Of a stretch of 64,000 nucleotides of DNA, positions 54,410 to 64,000 are shown piece by piece. The notes below the pieces were generated by a model, which was not told the origin of the DNA, searched no databases, and was given only the letters and a program-made list of their open reading frames with translations. Numbering within the stretch: the first letter of the stretch is position 1; each line of letters opens with the position of its first letter. The DNA is from Wolfiporia cocos (lineage: Eukaryota > Basidiomycota > Agaricomycetes > Polyporales > Phaeolaceae), in the NCBI GenBank assembly GCA_029448655.1, contig JACCLO010000003.1:62001-126000 (forward strand), written 5' to 3'. The position numbers and the translations under genes are program-made.

Positions 54410-56937
54410 AGGCAATCCGTGCTCTAGGGGGCACAGGCGAATTCCCCACCAGAACCACCGCAGATGAATGGCAACAAACGGATGGGATACTGCTCTACAG
54501 GGGCAGGATGTACATGCCGAGGGACGAGGGCCTTCGATGGGACGTCATCTCAAAATACCACGACACGATCCCGGCCGGACACCCTGGGATCTGGGGTACA
54601 ACAGTACAAGTTACGACCCACTTTTGGTGGCCTGACATGAGAACAATGATAGCGGAATACGTCCGGGGCTGTGCAATCTGTCAACAGATGAAACCTGACA
54701 GGAATCCGCTGAAACCCCCTTTGCAACCAATACCGACACGGGAAGACGCCCTCCCCTTCTCACAGTGCTCGGTCGATTTTGTCACTGACCTGCCAAGAGT
54801 CGGAAAGTATGACTCCATGATGGTGATTGTCGATCATGGCCTATCCAAGGCCATCTCTCTCACCCCATGCAACAAAACGATCACTAGCGAAGGGGTGGCA
54901 GAGATATTTCACCGGAAAATCTACTCGCTATATGGCATCCCCCGAAAGATCATTTCAGACAGAAAACCGCAGTTTGCATCAAAGCTTTTCAAGGAATTAT
55001 GCAAGCTGCAGGGAACAGAATCAGCGATGAGTACGGCGTACCATCCACAGACCGACGGACAGACAGAAAGAATGAATCAACAGATCGAAGTATACCTTCG
55101 CATCTATTGCATGAACGACCCGTTCCAATGGGTACAACGACTGCCTGACGTCGAATTTGCACACAACACCAGACAAACCGAAAACCGGCCAGCGCCACTC
55201 GAAATAATCTTAGGATATGTCCCGAGAGGATTCCCAGACTATGACAGAGTAGGGAACGTCCCGGCAGCGGTCGACAGGATCAAGAAGATCAAAGAGGCGC
55301 GAAAAATGGCACTCATCGCGCATGAATTAGCCCAGAAAAGAATGGCAGGGCGGTTCCTCAGAGAACTGCCAAAGCTTGCAAAAGGGGATAAGGTCTGGCT
55401 CGACGCCAAGAACCTAACGATCCCCTATGAATCGAACAAACTGGCACCAAAAAGAGAAGGACCCTTCACCATCACAGAAAAAATGGGGCCCACGACATAC
55501 CGGCTGCAGCTACCGGCGAATTGGAAAATTCATCCGGTCTTCCACGCTGCCTTACTAAAACCATTCAACGAAACAAGGGTACACGGACCCAATTACCTAC
55601 GGCCGCCACCTGATATCATCAAGGGACAAGAAGAATACGAAGTCGAAGCCATCTTGGCTGACAGATGGCAAAGAAAGAAGCATCAATACTTCGTCAAGTG
55701 AAGAGGCTATGCCACGGCCGACAACTCATGGGAAGACGAGGCGAACTTGGAGCATTCCAAGGAGCTGATAAAAGACTACCACAGGACGAGAGTCAGAACA
55801 ACCCCGACAATCGAAAACAGGACAGTAATAGTATGTCGACGACTCGCCACCAGCTCCCCCGCCGTACCACGACCCCTGGCGATGCAGATTGTCGAGAAGG
55901 CCGACCGCGAGGTACGCCACCAAGAAGGTACTCCCCCCAGCATCTGCAGATTAGACACGCCCTCCTCTGGTATAGGGCCGAGGGACCTTTTGCTGGCCGA
56001 GCCGATGGCTGGTCGGCCCTCTTCGACATCGCGCAGGACCTCACCCACGTCTACAGCTCGTACCAGAACATCACCGAGGACCTCGTCCGAATGGAGGGGC
56101 AGATCAGAGCGCAGAGAGAGGGACTCAAGCTACTCACCGACAGACTTATCGACCGATTGGCCGCCACTACGACGGCCCGACTACGACACGCGCTCAACGA
56201 CTTCGAGGATCGTGAGCACGTTGCTCCCAATCGACCCGAATACACACCGTGACCCGTCCACTTTTTCACCTCCGACGAACGACGCCGAGTTGCAAGGCCG
56301 TTTGATTTTATGGAGGGCGATAGAGTATTATTTCCGTTGCCTACCGAGACTCAGAGGGCCCGCCGAACAGGAGTTAGAGACCCGACGCCACGTATTTCTG
56401 GTATGGGAGGCAACGGGAGACGTGAACCACCTGCACGCTCGTCGAGCCCTAGGGCTACCCCAGCGCGACAACGAAGAGCGAATAGCACGCCGCCTATTCG
56501 ACGATCTCCTTCAGTGCAGAGTATTACCCGCGAGGAGTTTGAGCGAGGTGCGAGGGAGCACGAACGAGACACCACCTCCCTACCAACATGGGCCGCACGA
56601 AACCTCCACCGAGCCGCACACCACTGGAGGTACCAACGTAACAAATACCTCCGCAATATCCCTTCCCTCCGGGTACCAGCGAGGCCCTCACCCGAGCAGC
56701 CGTGCCGACAATGTGGTTCCACTAACCACTGGATCCTCGACTGCCCCGATTATATTTGCAGAACTTGTGGGCTCAATCAACCAGGTCATAGACAGAATGA
56801 ATGCCGCCAACACTTCATATGGCGAACTCCTACGACCCCGTCCCTCAGCGGGAACGGCGACATCTACAACGAACAGGACGCCGAGGCACTCTGAAGAGGG
56901 GAACTTGGAAAATTCGTCGAGGCCGACGAATGCTTAG
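54410..56937 (+). pseudogene. pol: Pol C-terminal half (B2): integrase, chromodomain, tail
   Basis: Integrase zinc-binding and DDE core, then chromodomain, about 97% like B1. It has CGA (Arg) where B1 has the TGA stop at 37378. Its own defect is TGA at 55699-55701 in the chromodomain (FVKW becomes FVK-stop). A Gly of SDRGPQF reads Lys (SDRKPQF) next to the second catalytic Asp. The tail frame is open again to 56937. Confidence 0.85.
55833..56894 (+). pseudogene. Overlapping zinc-knuckle ORF (B2), one stop
   Basis: Second copy of the frame at 38073-39134, from ATG 55833. CGA changed to TGA at 56250-56252. After it the frame resumes and keeps both knuckles with all Cys and His: CRQCGSTNHWILDC and CRTCGLNQPGHRQNEC. 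Confidence 0.6.
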
Positions 56938-56948
56938 GGAGGGGCTGA

Positions 56949-57656
56949 TGTTACGGTTATTTTGATTTTTCGAATATCGACAGAACTCACCACTGGGCGA
57001 ATACGATACAGGGACTTGTTGTGCAACCAACTCCCCTGGCTACTCGTGACTCTACTGGGCGCATCCCCAGTTGTACTAGTCTATAGGGCGCGTTTCATCT
57101 TTGGCAGATCCAACTCTGCCACCGTTTTATGTTCATCGTTTGTTAGCTGATAGATGGCGTTCAACCGCCATCATTCCTATCTATCGTCTCAGGTATATCA
57201 CTACATACCTATCAAACGTTTGGGACTATAGCGTAGATAGTATCGGTAACATCTGGGACGGACTTGACCCCTGAAACCCAACGTAGTATATAAACTAATG
57301 TACCTACTGTTGAGGCTCTTCAGCTCGACCTTGTTGTATAAACAAGAAGTCTTATACTCGTTCTCAAACGTAGGAAACTACGCTCAGTATTTCTCACTCG
57401 AGCAACCGAACGACTAAGTCCTCGAAGTGCACACTGACTTCTCGGACTTAGGCGAGTCTTATATTCTATTCGACTCGCACTTGAACAGATTATATCCTCT
57501 AACGCGTATTGGATATTAACCGATCTCCTAAGGACTTCACTTAGGACCCGAAGGCATCTAACGAGTATTTGCCTTGCATACGGCGACGTGCCTACGTGCA
57601 GAAGAACGATCTATATTTGCGACTCGAATATACGAACGGGTATTCGACCCGTAACA
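56949..57656 (+). repeat. B2 3' LTR
   Basis: 708 bp, TGTTACGG...CCCGTAACA, with more differences from the B1 LTRs in its last 250 bp. Confidence 0.93.
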
Positions 57657-57880
57657 CTGCGGTGCTACTGGCAGTATGCGGGTAGTATGATAATTCAAGC
57701 TTATTAGCTTGGTGCACGCACGTGTATGGCAAGCTAATAAGCTTGGTAATACGTGAGGTTTAGGTGAGCATAGCTATACAAGGACAGCACATAAAGCAAT
57801 GATCGAACAATTGCAGCATTACAAGAAGCGGGCACTACCCCAGCATTGCCAGCCACGTGGCTCGCGCGGAAGGGCGCCGC
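57657..57880 (+). other. Unique spacer with a 16-bp inverted repeat
   Basis: 224 bp found once in the window. Perfect inverted repeat CAAGCTTATTAGCTTG (57696-57711) and CAAGCTAATAAGCTTG (57730-57745), with an 18-nt spacer. No gene seen. Confidence 0.6.
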
Positions 57881-59691
57881 TGTCACAGATTTATCTGGGG
57901 CTTACAGCATTTTTCCTATGATTATAGCAATTTACCTGGGGTTTATACGTCTAACTACAAGTTATCTACGGGTTAACTCCTACTGCCACCACGACAAGCG
58001 CTTAACTGGGCTTATCAACCACATGACCAGCTTACGTAACACTACGGCACCTTCCGGGCCAATAGCAACACTACCGCTACGTCATACAGGTCTCGCCCGT
58101 CAGAGCAAGACCAGCCACGTCTGTTACGGGTCGAATACCCGTTCGTATATTCGAGTCGCGAATATAGATCGTTCTTCTGCACTTAGGCTTGTTGCCGTAT
58201 GCAAGGCAAATACTCGTTAGATGCCTTCAAGTCCTAGGTGAAATTCCTAGGAGATCGTATAATATCCAATACGCGTTAGAGGATATAATCTGTTCAGATG
58301 CGAGTCGAAATAGAATATAAGACTCGCCTAAGTCCGAAGAGGTCAATGTGCACTTCAAGGACTTAGTCGTTCGGTTGCTCGAGCGAGAAATACTGAGCGT
58401 AGTTTCCTACGTTTGAGAACGAGTATAAGACTTCTTGTTTGTACAACAAGGTCGAGCTGAAGAGCCTCGACGATAAGTACATGAGTTTTTATACTGCGCT
58501 AGGTTTCAGGGGTCGAGTCTGTCCCAGATGTCACCGATACTATCTACGCTATAGTCCCAAACGTTTGATAAGTATGGAGTGATATATCTGAGACGATAGA
58601 TAAGAACGATGGCGGTTGAACGCCATCTATCAGCTAATAAACGATGAACATGAAACGATGGCAGAGTTGGATCTGCCAAAGATGAAACGAGCCCTGTAGA
58701 CTAGTACAACTGGGAATGCGCCCAGTAAGATCACGAGTTAGCCAGGGGGGTTTGGTTGCGCAACAAGTCCCTGTATCGTATTCGCCCAGTGGTGAGTTCT
58801 GTCGATATTCAAAAAATCAAAATAACCGTAACAACGTCATAGATCGTAGATCATAATGATAGGCCGAGCGCGGCACGCTCACATAATAATGTCCACATGT
58901 ACAAACAGTGCCTCGCGGCCTTGTACTATTGGGTCGGCCTTCCCGGCTTCCCACACGCCATAAGATTCTTGATCACAATGGCACCTCAGGCGCGCCACGC
59001 CTTCGCATAATAATGGCAACACGGCCAAATAGCACTATATTAGCATCAAGGCAATATCGCTATAGGCTCGGCCTTCTCGGCCATCCCACGGACTCGGCGG
59101 TCTCCAAGTCCCGGGCTTCTGCCATCACGGCGTTGCCCAAACACCGGTCCTCACCTCACGGCTAAGACCAACACATGTCCCGGTTACCTTCCGGTCCGGA
59201 CATATCACATGCTACGGTACCTATCGGTCCAATAGCATGACGGCCTCGGCGTCTCGCCTTGGTCATCCTACGAAGACCAGCCAATCGCCATTATACCGCA
59301 AGGTATCCAGCAACCGGCTTCCCCATATACCCAGGCAGTGCCCGCGTTCATATGATAAACAATACAAATCCCTCTCCTACGATTGGTGCGGCCATTAGGG
59401 CCCATCACGGCCATTGTAGTTAGAGTCCATAAACATCAGATAAGATAAGCTTCGCCACTTGGCAAAGCCACATAACCCGGAATGGTAGTACTAGCTAGTA
59501 GCACGTGCCATCCACATAAACATGTATATAAGTAGGGGCTTGACGCCCTTTAACTTTAGTTCTATTCTTCTCGGCGTACGCCGTAGAAGAACCTCCTACC
59601 TCCTGCGTCGTCTGATAACCTCTTCCTCACTAAGTCGCCTAGTTCATCGCAGGATACTGGCTTGGTGAGTCCCACAGAGCCACCTGTGTCA
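57881..59691 (+). repeat. Solo LTR F5, split by a solo B LTR
   Basis: TGTCACAGATTTATC to CACCTGTGTCA, net 1094 bp after removing the nested LTR. TSD GCCGC at 57876-57880 and 59692-59696. TATATAAGT near 59524. Confidence 0.93.
58122..58833 (-). repeat. Solo B LTR inside F5
   Basis: 712 bp, minus orientation, with TSD ACGTC at 58117-58121 and 58834-58838. It keeps the primer segment AGCTCGACCTT. Confidence 0.94.
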
Positions 59692-60076
59692 GCCGCCGAA
59701 GACGCATGGGGCGGCTGGCCTGCATCATCTGTGCCCCGGCACAGCATGCCGACAGTGCACTCGAGTGGCTTTAGTTACCGCAACTGGAAAACAATGTTGC
59801 ACACACACAAGTGGTATGGCAGGGTGCAGGTATATATGGCTGCCCAAATTCTGGGAGGTTCAATCACTGCCTCTGCACAATATCCGCCTCTGCACACGAT
59901 GGTTACTTTTACTAGGCCGCATCGCTCCCTATTCCGACCATCTCCATGTAACTCATATGTGGCACACCACGATCTGGAGAGCGGCGACACACTTTTGGTG
60001 TCCGCCGCGCATACGAATTTACCATACAGCTTTGCGGGCTCGAGCTCCACGAATGGCTCTGAGACAACGATAGTCT

Positions 60077-60738
60077 TAGTGATGTGCAAAGCACGGCTCG
60101 GCTCAAAGCCCGCGGCTTGGGCCCGGCCTTGAAGGGCTCGGGCTCAGCGGAATGTCAAGCCGGGCCCTCCTTGACGGCTCAGGCCGGCTTGGGCCCGGCT
60201 CAGGCTCAGGCCGGCTTGGGCCCGGCTCAGGCTCAGGCCGGCTTGGGCCCGGCTCAGGCTCAGGCCGGGGCTTATGGGTAATCATGTAGGACCTCGAGAT
60301 TATTGGCTTGTGCAGTTCAAGTGACAGCACAACATATTCAGAATGCTTACTATTTGTTGTTATTCTGATCTACAAGTGTTTTTACAGCTGCTTATGATGT
60401 TGACCGAAAATCCAGATCTCGATCACAACCCCGATCGCAACAGTAGTCACAACGTTCCGCACCGTGTTAGCAGATCACAAGTCATTGTAATGGTCGTTGA
60501 GATCATATAAGGTGAATTGATGCAAAATAATAAACCAAAGGGCCCATTTTCACTAATTCTAACAACACCACAGCTGCACGCCTAAAGCCGCCGGCTCAGG
60601 GCTCAGCTACGGCCGGCTCACGATCCAAGCCGGGCCCTGAGCCGTCTTAAGGCGCCCCCCCAGGCTCGGCTTGGCCCGGCTTAAGTCGGCTCGGCCAGGC
60701 CCGGCTCACGGCTTTGAGCCGTGCTTTGCACATCACTA
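60077..60738. mobile_element. hAT-type MITE, GC-rich
   Basis: 662 bp with perfect 23-bp terminal inverted repeats (TAGTGATGTGCAAAGCACGG at the left, reverse complement at the right) and a perfect 8-bp TSD GATAGTCT (60069-60076 and 60739-60746). An 8-bp TSD and TAGTGATG-like ends are typical of hAT transposons. It has no transposase frame, so it must depend on an enzyme made elsewhere. Confidence 0.9.
60181..60261. repeat. 27-bp tandem repeat, three perfect copies, inside the MITE
   Basis: The unit begins AGGCCGGCTTGGGCCCGG and repeats exactly at 60181, 60208 and 60235, with partial units on both sides. It is very GC-rich. Confidence 0.92.
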
Positions 60739-60914
60739 GATAGTCTCCTTGCCGGAGCCCTCCCACAAACAGGAGTCGGCGAAGAGCCCTGTCCACCCCC
60801 CCCCCCCCCGAGCAGACATCTCTTCCTCCGCCGACTTATTCTCAGCTATCGCTCCCCGCGCCATCCTACTCCCCGTCTTCCCAACACCAGCCCTCATCTT
60901 CCCCTTCCCCCCAT

Positions 60915-61514
60915 ATGCAGGACCGCTGTCCACCGCTTGTCTACCAACGACATATCGATAATCAGCAGCGGCACAAGCGGGCATACCAGCTCTTCGAGCT
61001 CGTTGGCAAGAGAATATTTCTCTTTCCCGTGGTCGCCATGACAGGGTTCACGATCCTATACGGAGCACTTGCCGTCGCTTGGTCCTTCCTATGTGGCTAC
61101 ACGGGGCTCCGAATCCTCGCCGTGAGCAGACACGCGCCCTATGCTGACACCAGCGCGCACAACGCCGCGACGGCATGCGCAGTGGGAGCGTTCATCCTGA
61201 GCTTCGCCATCGCCGCGGTGCGGACCGTCGACCTAATTCTCACCGTGGCAGACGAGGACGGCTGGTTCACGCTCATGCCATGGAATTGGGCGCATTGGGC
61301 GGTCGACAACGTGAGGCTGTTGTGCGTGGTGCTCATCGGCTTCCTCAGCCAGGGGATCGGCTTCGCCGTGTTGCAGCATCGGCTTGGTGGGGCGCTGGAT
61401 GTATCGAGCGCATTCTGTGCGAGCGCCGTCGGAGAGGCGGTGCTTTTGCTGGTACCTGTGGTGACGGTCCCGATTGTACACCGCTTTCAGGACAGCATGT
61501 CATACAAGGACTAG
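60915..61514 (+). CDS. Putative four-helix membrane protein
   Basis: 199 aa from ATG 60915 to TAG 61514. Hydrophobic spans are near residues 33-60 (LFPVVAMTGFTILYGALAVA), 84-109 (CAVGAFILSFAIAAV), 129-152 (LLCVVLIGFLSQGIGFAVL) and 172-190 (AVLLLVPVVTVPIV). The N-terminus is polar. No family recognised. It is single-exon as read; a 5' exon is possible, because the frame upstream is Pro-rich and a 14-C run lies at 60796-60809. A smooth run of helices over 200 codons in GC-rich DNA supports a real protein. Confidence 0.5.
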   Translation: MQDRCPPLVYQRHIDNQQRHKRAYQLFELVGKRIFLFPVVAMTGFTILYGALAVAWSFLCGYTGLRILAVSRHAPYADTSAHNAATACAVGAFILSFAIAAVRTVDLILTVADEDGWFTLMPWNWAHWAVDNVRLLCVVLIGFLSQGIGFAVLQHRLGGALDVSSAFCASAVGEAVLLLVPVVTVPIVHRFQDSMSYKD

Positions 61515-61821
61515 AGTCACTATACCCGCCAGTAGACATCACCTACTGTAGTCTATGAAGAAGGAAGAACAAAATAGAACGCTCACCAGCCACCGCACAA
61601 TTTCTTGCTCTGCATCCATATCGACGTATCAGCAAACAAGGGATTGCTGCCTCCCGATAAGCTGCTTCTTCTGCTCACGCGACTACAGTGCGACGGGATC
61701 AACGTCCGATGTCCGACATCCAGCGTTCCACGGCTCGCGCCAGCACACCGCATTCCATCATCGTCTCAGTAAAGTAAAGATCAGCACATCGTACATTCCA
61801 GCAACCTTCTCAACTTCTATC

Positions 61822-63340
61822 TTACACCTCGCGCCACCTTCTCTCCCCGCGCTTCCCACCTTCGCCCGCGATGCTCCTCGCCGGCGCGGCGCTCCAGAGC
61901 CCCTCCTGGCTGCGGTACCACACGTCCATGCGCACGAAGCTGTTGTATACCTCGCCCGCCGCGAGCAGCGTGTCGTGCCCGGACGGACCGAGCGTATTGG
62001 GGTGCATCCATGCTGCGAGCGGCTCGTGGAACTCGAGGAACGCGGCGGCTGTGGACGTGCGGTGGATTCAAAGGCCACAGTTCGAGGAAGGGGCGAGGCA
62101 TGCGGAATTTGCAGGATGGAGTGCGCGCGGTTGAGAGTGAGGAAGCGACGAGAGAGGAGACTCCAATGTCAGCATCGCACACGACTTGAAATACGGTTGA
62201 CGTAGAGCCGGCCTCGTATCCGTCGCCCTTCTCGCCAGAGCCGCCGTGGATCTTCTTCCTCGCGGTCTTCTTGGGGTCGACAAAGTTGTTCGAGTAGAAC
62301 TGCACAGCCGACTCTGCGCGCGCGTCAGGGGCGGGGATCAGCAGAGGCAAACCAACAAAACGCGCGACGTACGGTTCGTCGTAAAGTCGACCCGGAGCCC
62401 GCTCTTCGCGCCTGCGAGCTCAACGACGGGGTCGCGTGCCTCGAGCGCAAGCGTGAGCAGGTCCGCCTCCGGCCCCAGCTCCGCCTCAGACACGCGCGGC
62501 GGCGGGAGCACGGGGGAGTCCGGGCGCGGTGCGAACACGTAAAATTCATCTGCGGGTGCGTCAGCGCCAGGGCAGCATTCACGGCCGCACCACACGCACC
62601 GTATCCGTTCTCAGGAAACCGCTCCCCGATCGTGCGCGTCGTCTTCTCCGCATGCGCGTGGTGCGTGCCCGCGAACGGGCGCGAGCGCGCCGGCCGAGTT
62701 GGCGTCGGGGAGGTACGCAAGCGTGTGGTCCGCCTGCGCCGCGGCGGGCATCAGTGCGCGAAGACCACCAGCACTCGCGGGGGACGCACCTTGATCGTGA
62801 GGCTGTGGTCCCTGACGCTCACGCCCTCCTGGAGGGACGCGTCGAGGTTGAATCCCCAGTGCTAGAGCGCGCGTCAGCCCGCGCCGCGCCGCACACCGCA
62901 CGCACGCACCTGCGTCATATTCACGGCCGTGACGGCGCCGTCGAGGAGCTTCGCGCGGTAGACGAGGAGCACGCTCCCGAGGTGCCACTCGCCGTCGCGG
63001 GCGCCGTCGGGGCGCCCGCGCGCGTCGAGGAGCGCGACGAGCACCTCGACGCGGAGGCGCCCGGGGAAGCCCTCCTCGCCGTCGGGCGACTCGCGCACGA
63101 AGAACGCGTACGCGCCGGCGGGGATGGCCGCCTGCACGCGCGCGAGCTCCGCGGCGGTGAACAGGGTGACGCGCGCGGCAGGGTCCGCGTCCACGGCGGT
63201 GTCGAGGACGGGCGTCCACGGGGTGAGGTCCCACCCGGTGAGGCCGCCGTGGAGCGAGACGGTCGGACGCTCGTTCGCGCGGGGCGATCTCCGCGGACGC
63301 GCCGTTGCGCGCGATGGGGAGCGTGGCGGGCGAGCAAGAC
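61822..63340 (-). pseudogene. Galactose mutarotase (aldose 1-epimerase)-like gene with introns and frame breaks
   Basis: Minus strand. Recognised by TVSLHGGLTGWDLTPWTP near the N-terminus, HWGFNLDAS (family catalytic His), QFYSNNF and KIHGGSGEKGDGYEAG, and near the C-terminus AAGEVYNSFVRMDVWYR (family catalytic Glu in GE-x-Y). Supported introns (plus-strand coordinates): 62862-62909, 62734-62789, 62550-62599 and 62314-62372, 48-59 nt each, GT-AG. A last intron near 62049-62201 does not keep frame as I can place it. Frame also breaks near 63285 and within exon 62600-62733. There is no clear start codon, and the N-terminal part of the family is missing. These enzymes interconvert sugar anomers. 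It could be a decayed gene, or the GC-rich breaks could be sequence errors. Confidence 0.7.
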
Positions 63341-63459
63341 AGAGTGTGACACCATTGCTGCGGGGAGTCACGGATTATCACACGGGTGTGACAACCAAGG
63401 ACGCCACACACGTTCAACTTCCAACCAACCACCACGACCAACTGATCCGATTCCCAGTC

Positions 63460-64000
63460 ATGTCCTCAACTTCAACAGTCACAGTTTGGTATCTTCGGCA
63501 CATTGGCCAAGGGGTCCCAGACTATGTCAACGTTGCTGAAAATGCCAAGATGGTAGACCTGCAAAAGGCCATCGGCCAACACTTGGGGTTCTCAGCGATG
63601 GACTCACTGGAGAAGCTGGCTCTGTGGATGGTATGTGGCGACCTCATGCCGCATCTTGATGACCCTCACACCCGCTTAGCCCAATGAGGAACTACCCATC
63701 GTAGATGAGGCAGGCAACAAGGCACGGACTGTCTGGAGCAACAAGAAGGAGGCAGCCAATTACCGCCTTGATGCTATTGCAACTGAGTTGTACCCGCATC
63801 AAGCTGTTGGCTCTGTTTTACAGCCTACCACTGGCAAGGATATAGTGCACGTCATTGTTCAGACCGATGCGCACGAACGTAAGTTTTGCTGTTACATGAC
63901 ATCTCGTCGCAATCATGACGACATTGAGTAATGTAGACGGCGAACATGCAGAGTCTATATATCTCAACTCACGCCTTGTCAGAGAATACCAGGCCTGCTT
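63460..64000 (+). CDS. Crinkler-like (CRN) protein, N-terminal part
   Basis: ATG 63460 (MSSTSTVTVWYLRHIGQGVP). Exon 1 63460-63630, intron 63631-63679 (GTATGT...TTAG), exon 2 63680-63878, intron 63879-63936 (GTAAGT...GTAG), exon 3 from 63937 past the window end. Phases agree and the joined frame is open. The header resembles the ubiquitin-like N-terminus of CRN proteins: a short beta-rich start, LEKLALWM in the place of the LxLFLAK-type motif, and KDIVHVIVQ at the end of the domain, where CRNs have HVIV/HVLV. In oomycetes and some fungi such headers are fused to variable C-terminal effector or toxin-like domains; that part is not in the window. Confidence 0.55.

Larger units (their letters stand above)
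54410..57656 (+). mobile_element. B2, 5'-truncated family B element
   Basis: It begins in mid-pol at the equivalent of B1 position about 36650, directly against the G LTR, and ends with a complete 708-bp 3' LTR (56949-57656). LTRs, gag, protease, dUTPase, RT and RNase H of the left part are missing. Confidence 0.9.
59775..60984 (-). pseudogene. Unrecognised minus-strand ORF split by a hAT MITE
   Basis: The right part (60984-60747) ends FADSCLWEGSGKETI and the left part (60068-59775) continues VVSEPFVELEPAKLYGKF, then SRSWCATYELHGDGRNRERC. Removing the MITE and one TSD copy (670 nt) puts the two in the same frame, giving about 180 continuous codons. A possible intron acceptor (TTTTCCAG) lies near 59790. 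No family recognised, and the right part overlaps the membrane-protein ORF on the other strand, so whether it is a true gene is uncertain. Confidence 0.35.

Noticed and set aside
60796..60809. Run of 14 C as a functional element
   Set aside because: Could be a sequencing or slippage artefact; nothing else supports a role.
61555..62205. 216-aa plus-strand frame over the mutarotase region
   Set aside because: It lies antisense to recognised mutarotase exons and has no family features.
62529..63539. 336-aa plus-strand frame rich in Arg, Glu and Ala
   Set aside because: Antisense to the mutarotase exons in very GC-rich DNA; no domain.
1..64000. CRISPR arrays, rRNA genes or bacterial operons
   Set aside because: Repeats are LTRs, the short tandem repeats lack spacers, and genes have spliceosomal introns.

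Overview
This window looks like a transposon-packed region of a filamentous fungus, most likely a basidiomycete. The evidence is chromodomain-type Ty3/gypsy elements carrying dUTPase domains, and right-hand genes cut by short (about 50 nt) GT-AG introns. There are no bacterial-type operons, rRNAs or CRISPR arrays. The organism is an inference; I could not search any database.

Layout. Positions 1-57,656 and 57,881-59,691 are almost wholly nested LTR retrotransposons. I group the LTRs by sequence and write them A to K. Family A (619-bp LTR): A1 (746-10,398, +) is nearly intact, and A2 (15,747-30,512, -) is broken by six solo LTRs. Family B (about 709-bp LTR): B1 (31,434-39,897), half-element B2 (54,410-57,656) and several solo LTRs. 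Family G (about 698-bp LTR): one element spread over 30,792-54,409 and interrupted by B1, C2 and C3. Family C: short non-autonomous elements of about 1.9 kb (C1, C2, C3) plus solo LTRs. Families F, H and I appear only as solo LTRs. D and K are LTRs beside a fragment of another gypsy element, J. Most insertions have perfect 5-bp target-site duplications (TSDs), so their order can be read directly: at the left end A1 sits in C1, which sits in a solo B LTR.

How the elements work. A and G share the plan ORF1 (unknown, coiled) - gag - pol, with pol as protease, reverse transcriptase, RNase H, integrase, chromodomain, dUTPase. B has gag - pol with the dUTPase instead between protease and reverse transcriptase. 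B also has a second reading frame with two zinc knuckles overlapping the pol tail. In every element with both parts visible, the 11-12 nt just after the 5' LTR are complementary to an 11-12 nt segment 33-35 nt downstream of the LTR TATA box. This is the arrangement expected for self-primed (Tf1/sushi-like) reverse transcription. The pairing covaries among families.

The right end (59,700-64,000) is ordinary genic DNA: an open frame on the minus strand split by a hAT-type MITE with an 8-bp TSD, a four-helix membrane protein, a galactose mutarotase-like gene with several introns and frame breaks, and the start of a Crinkler-like (CRN) gene that runs off the window.
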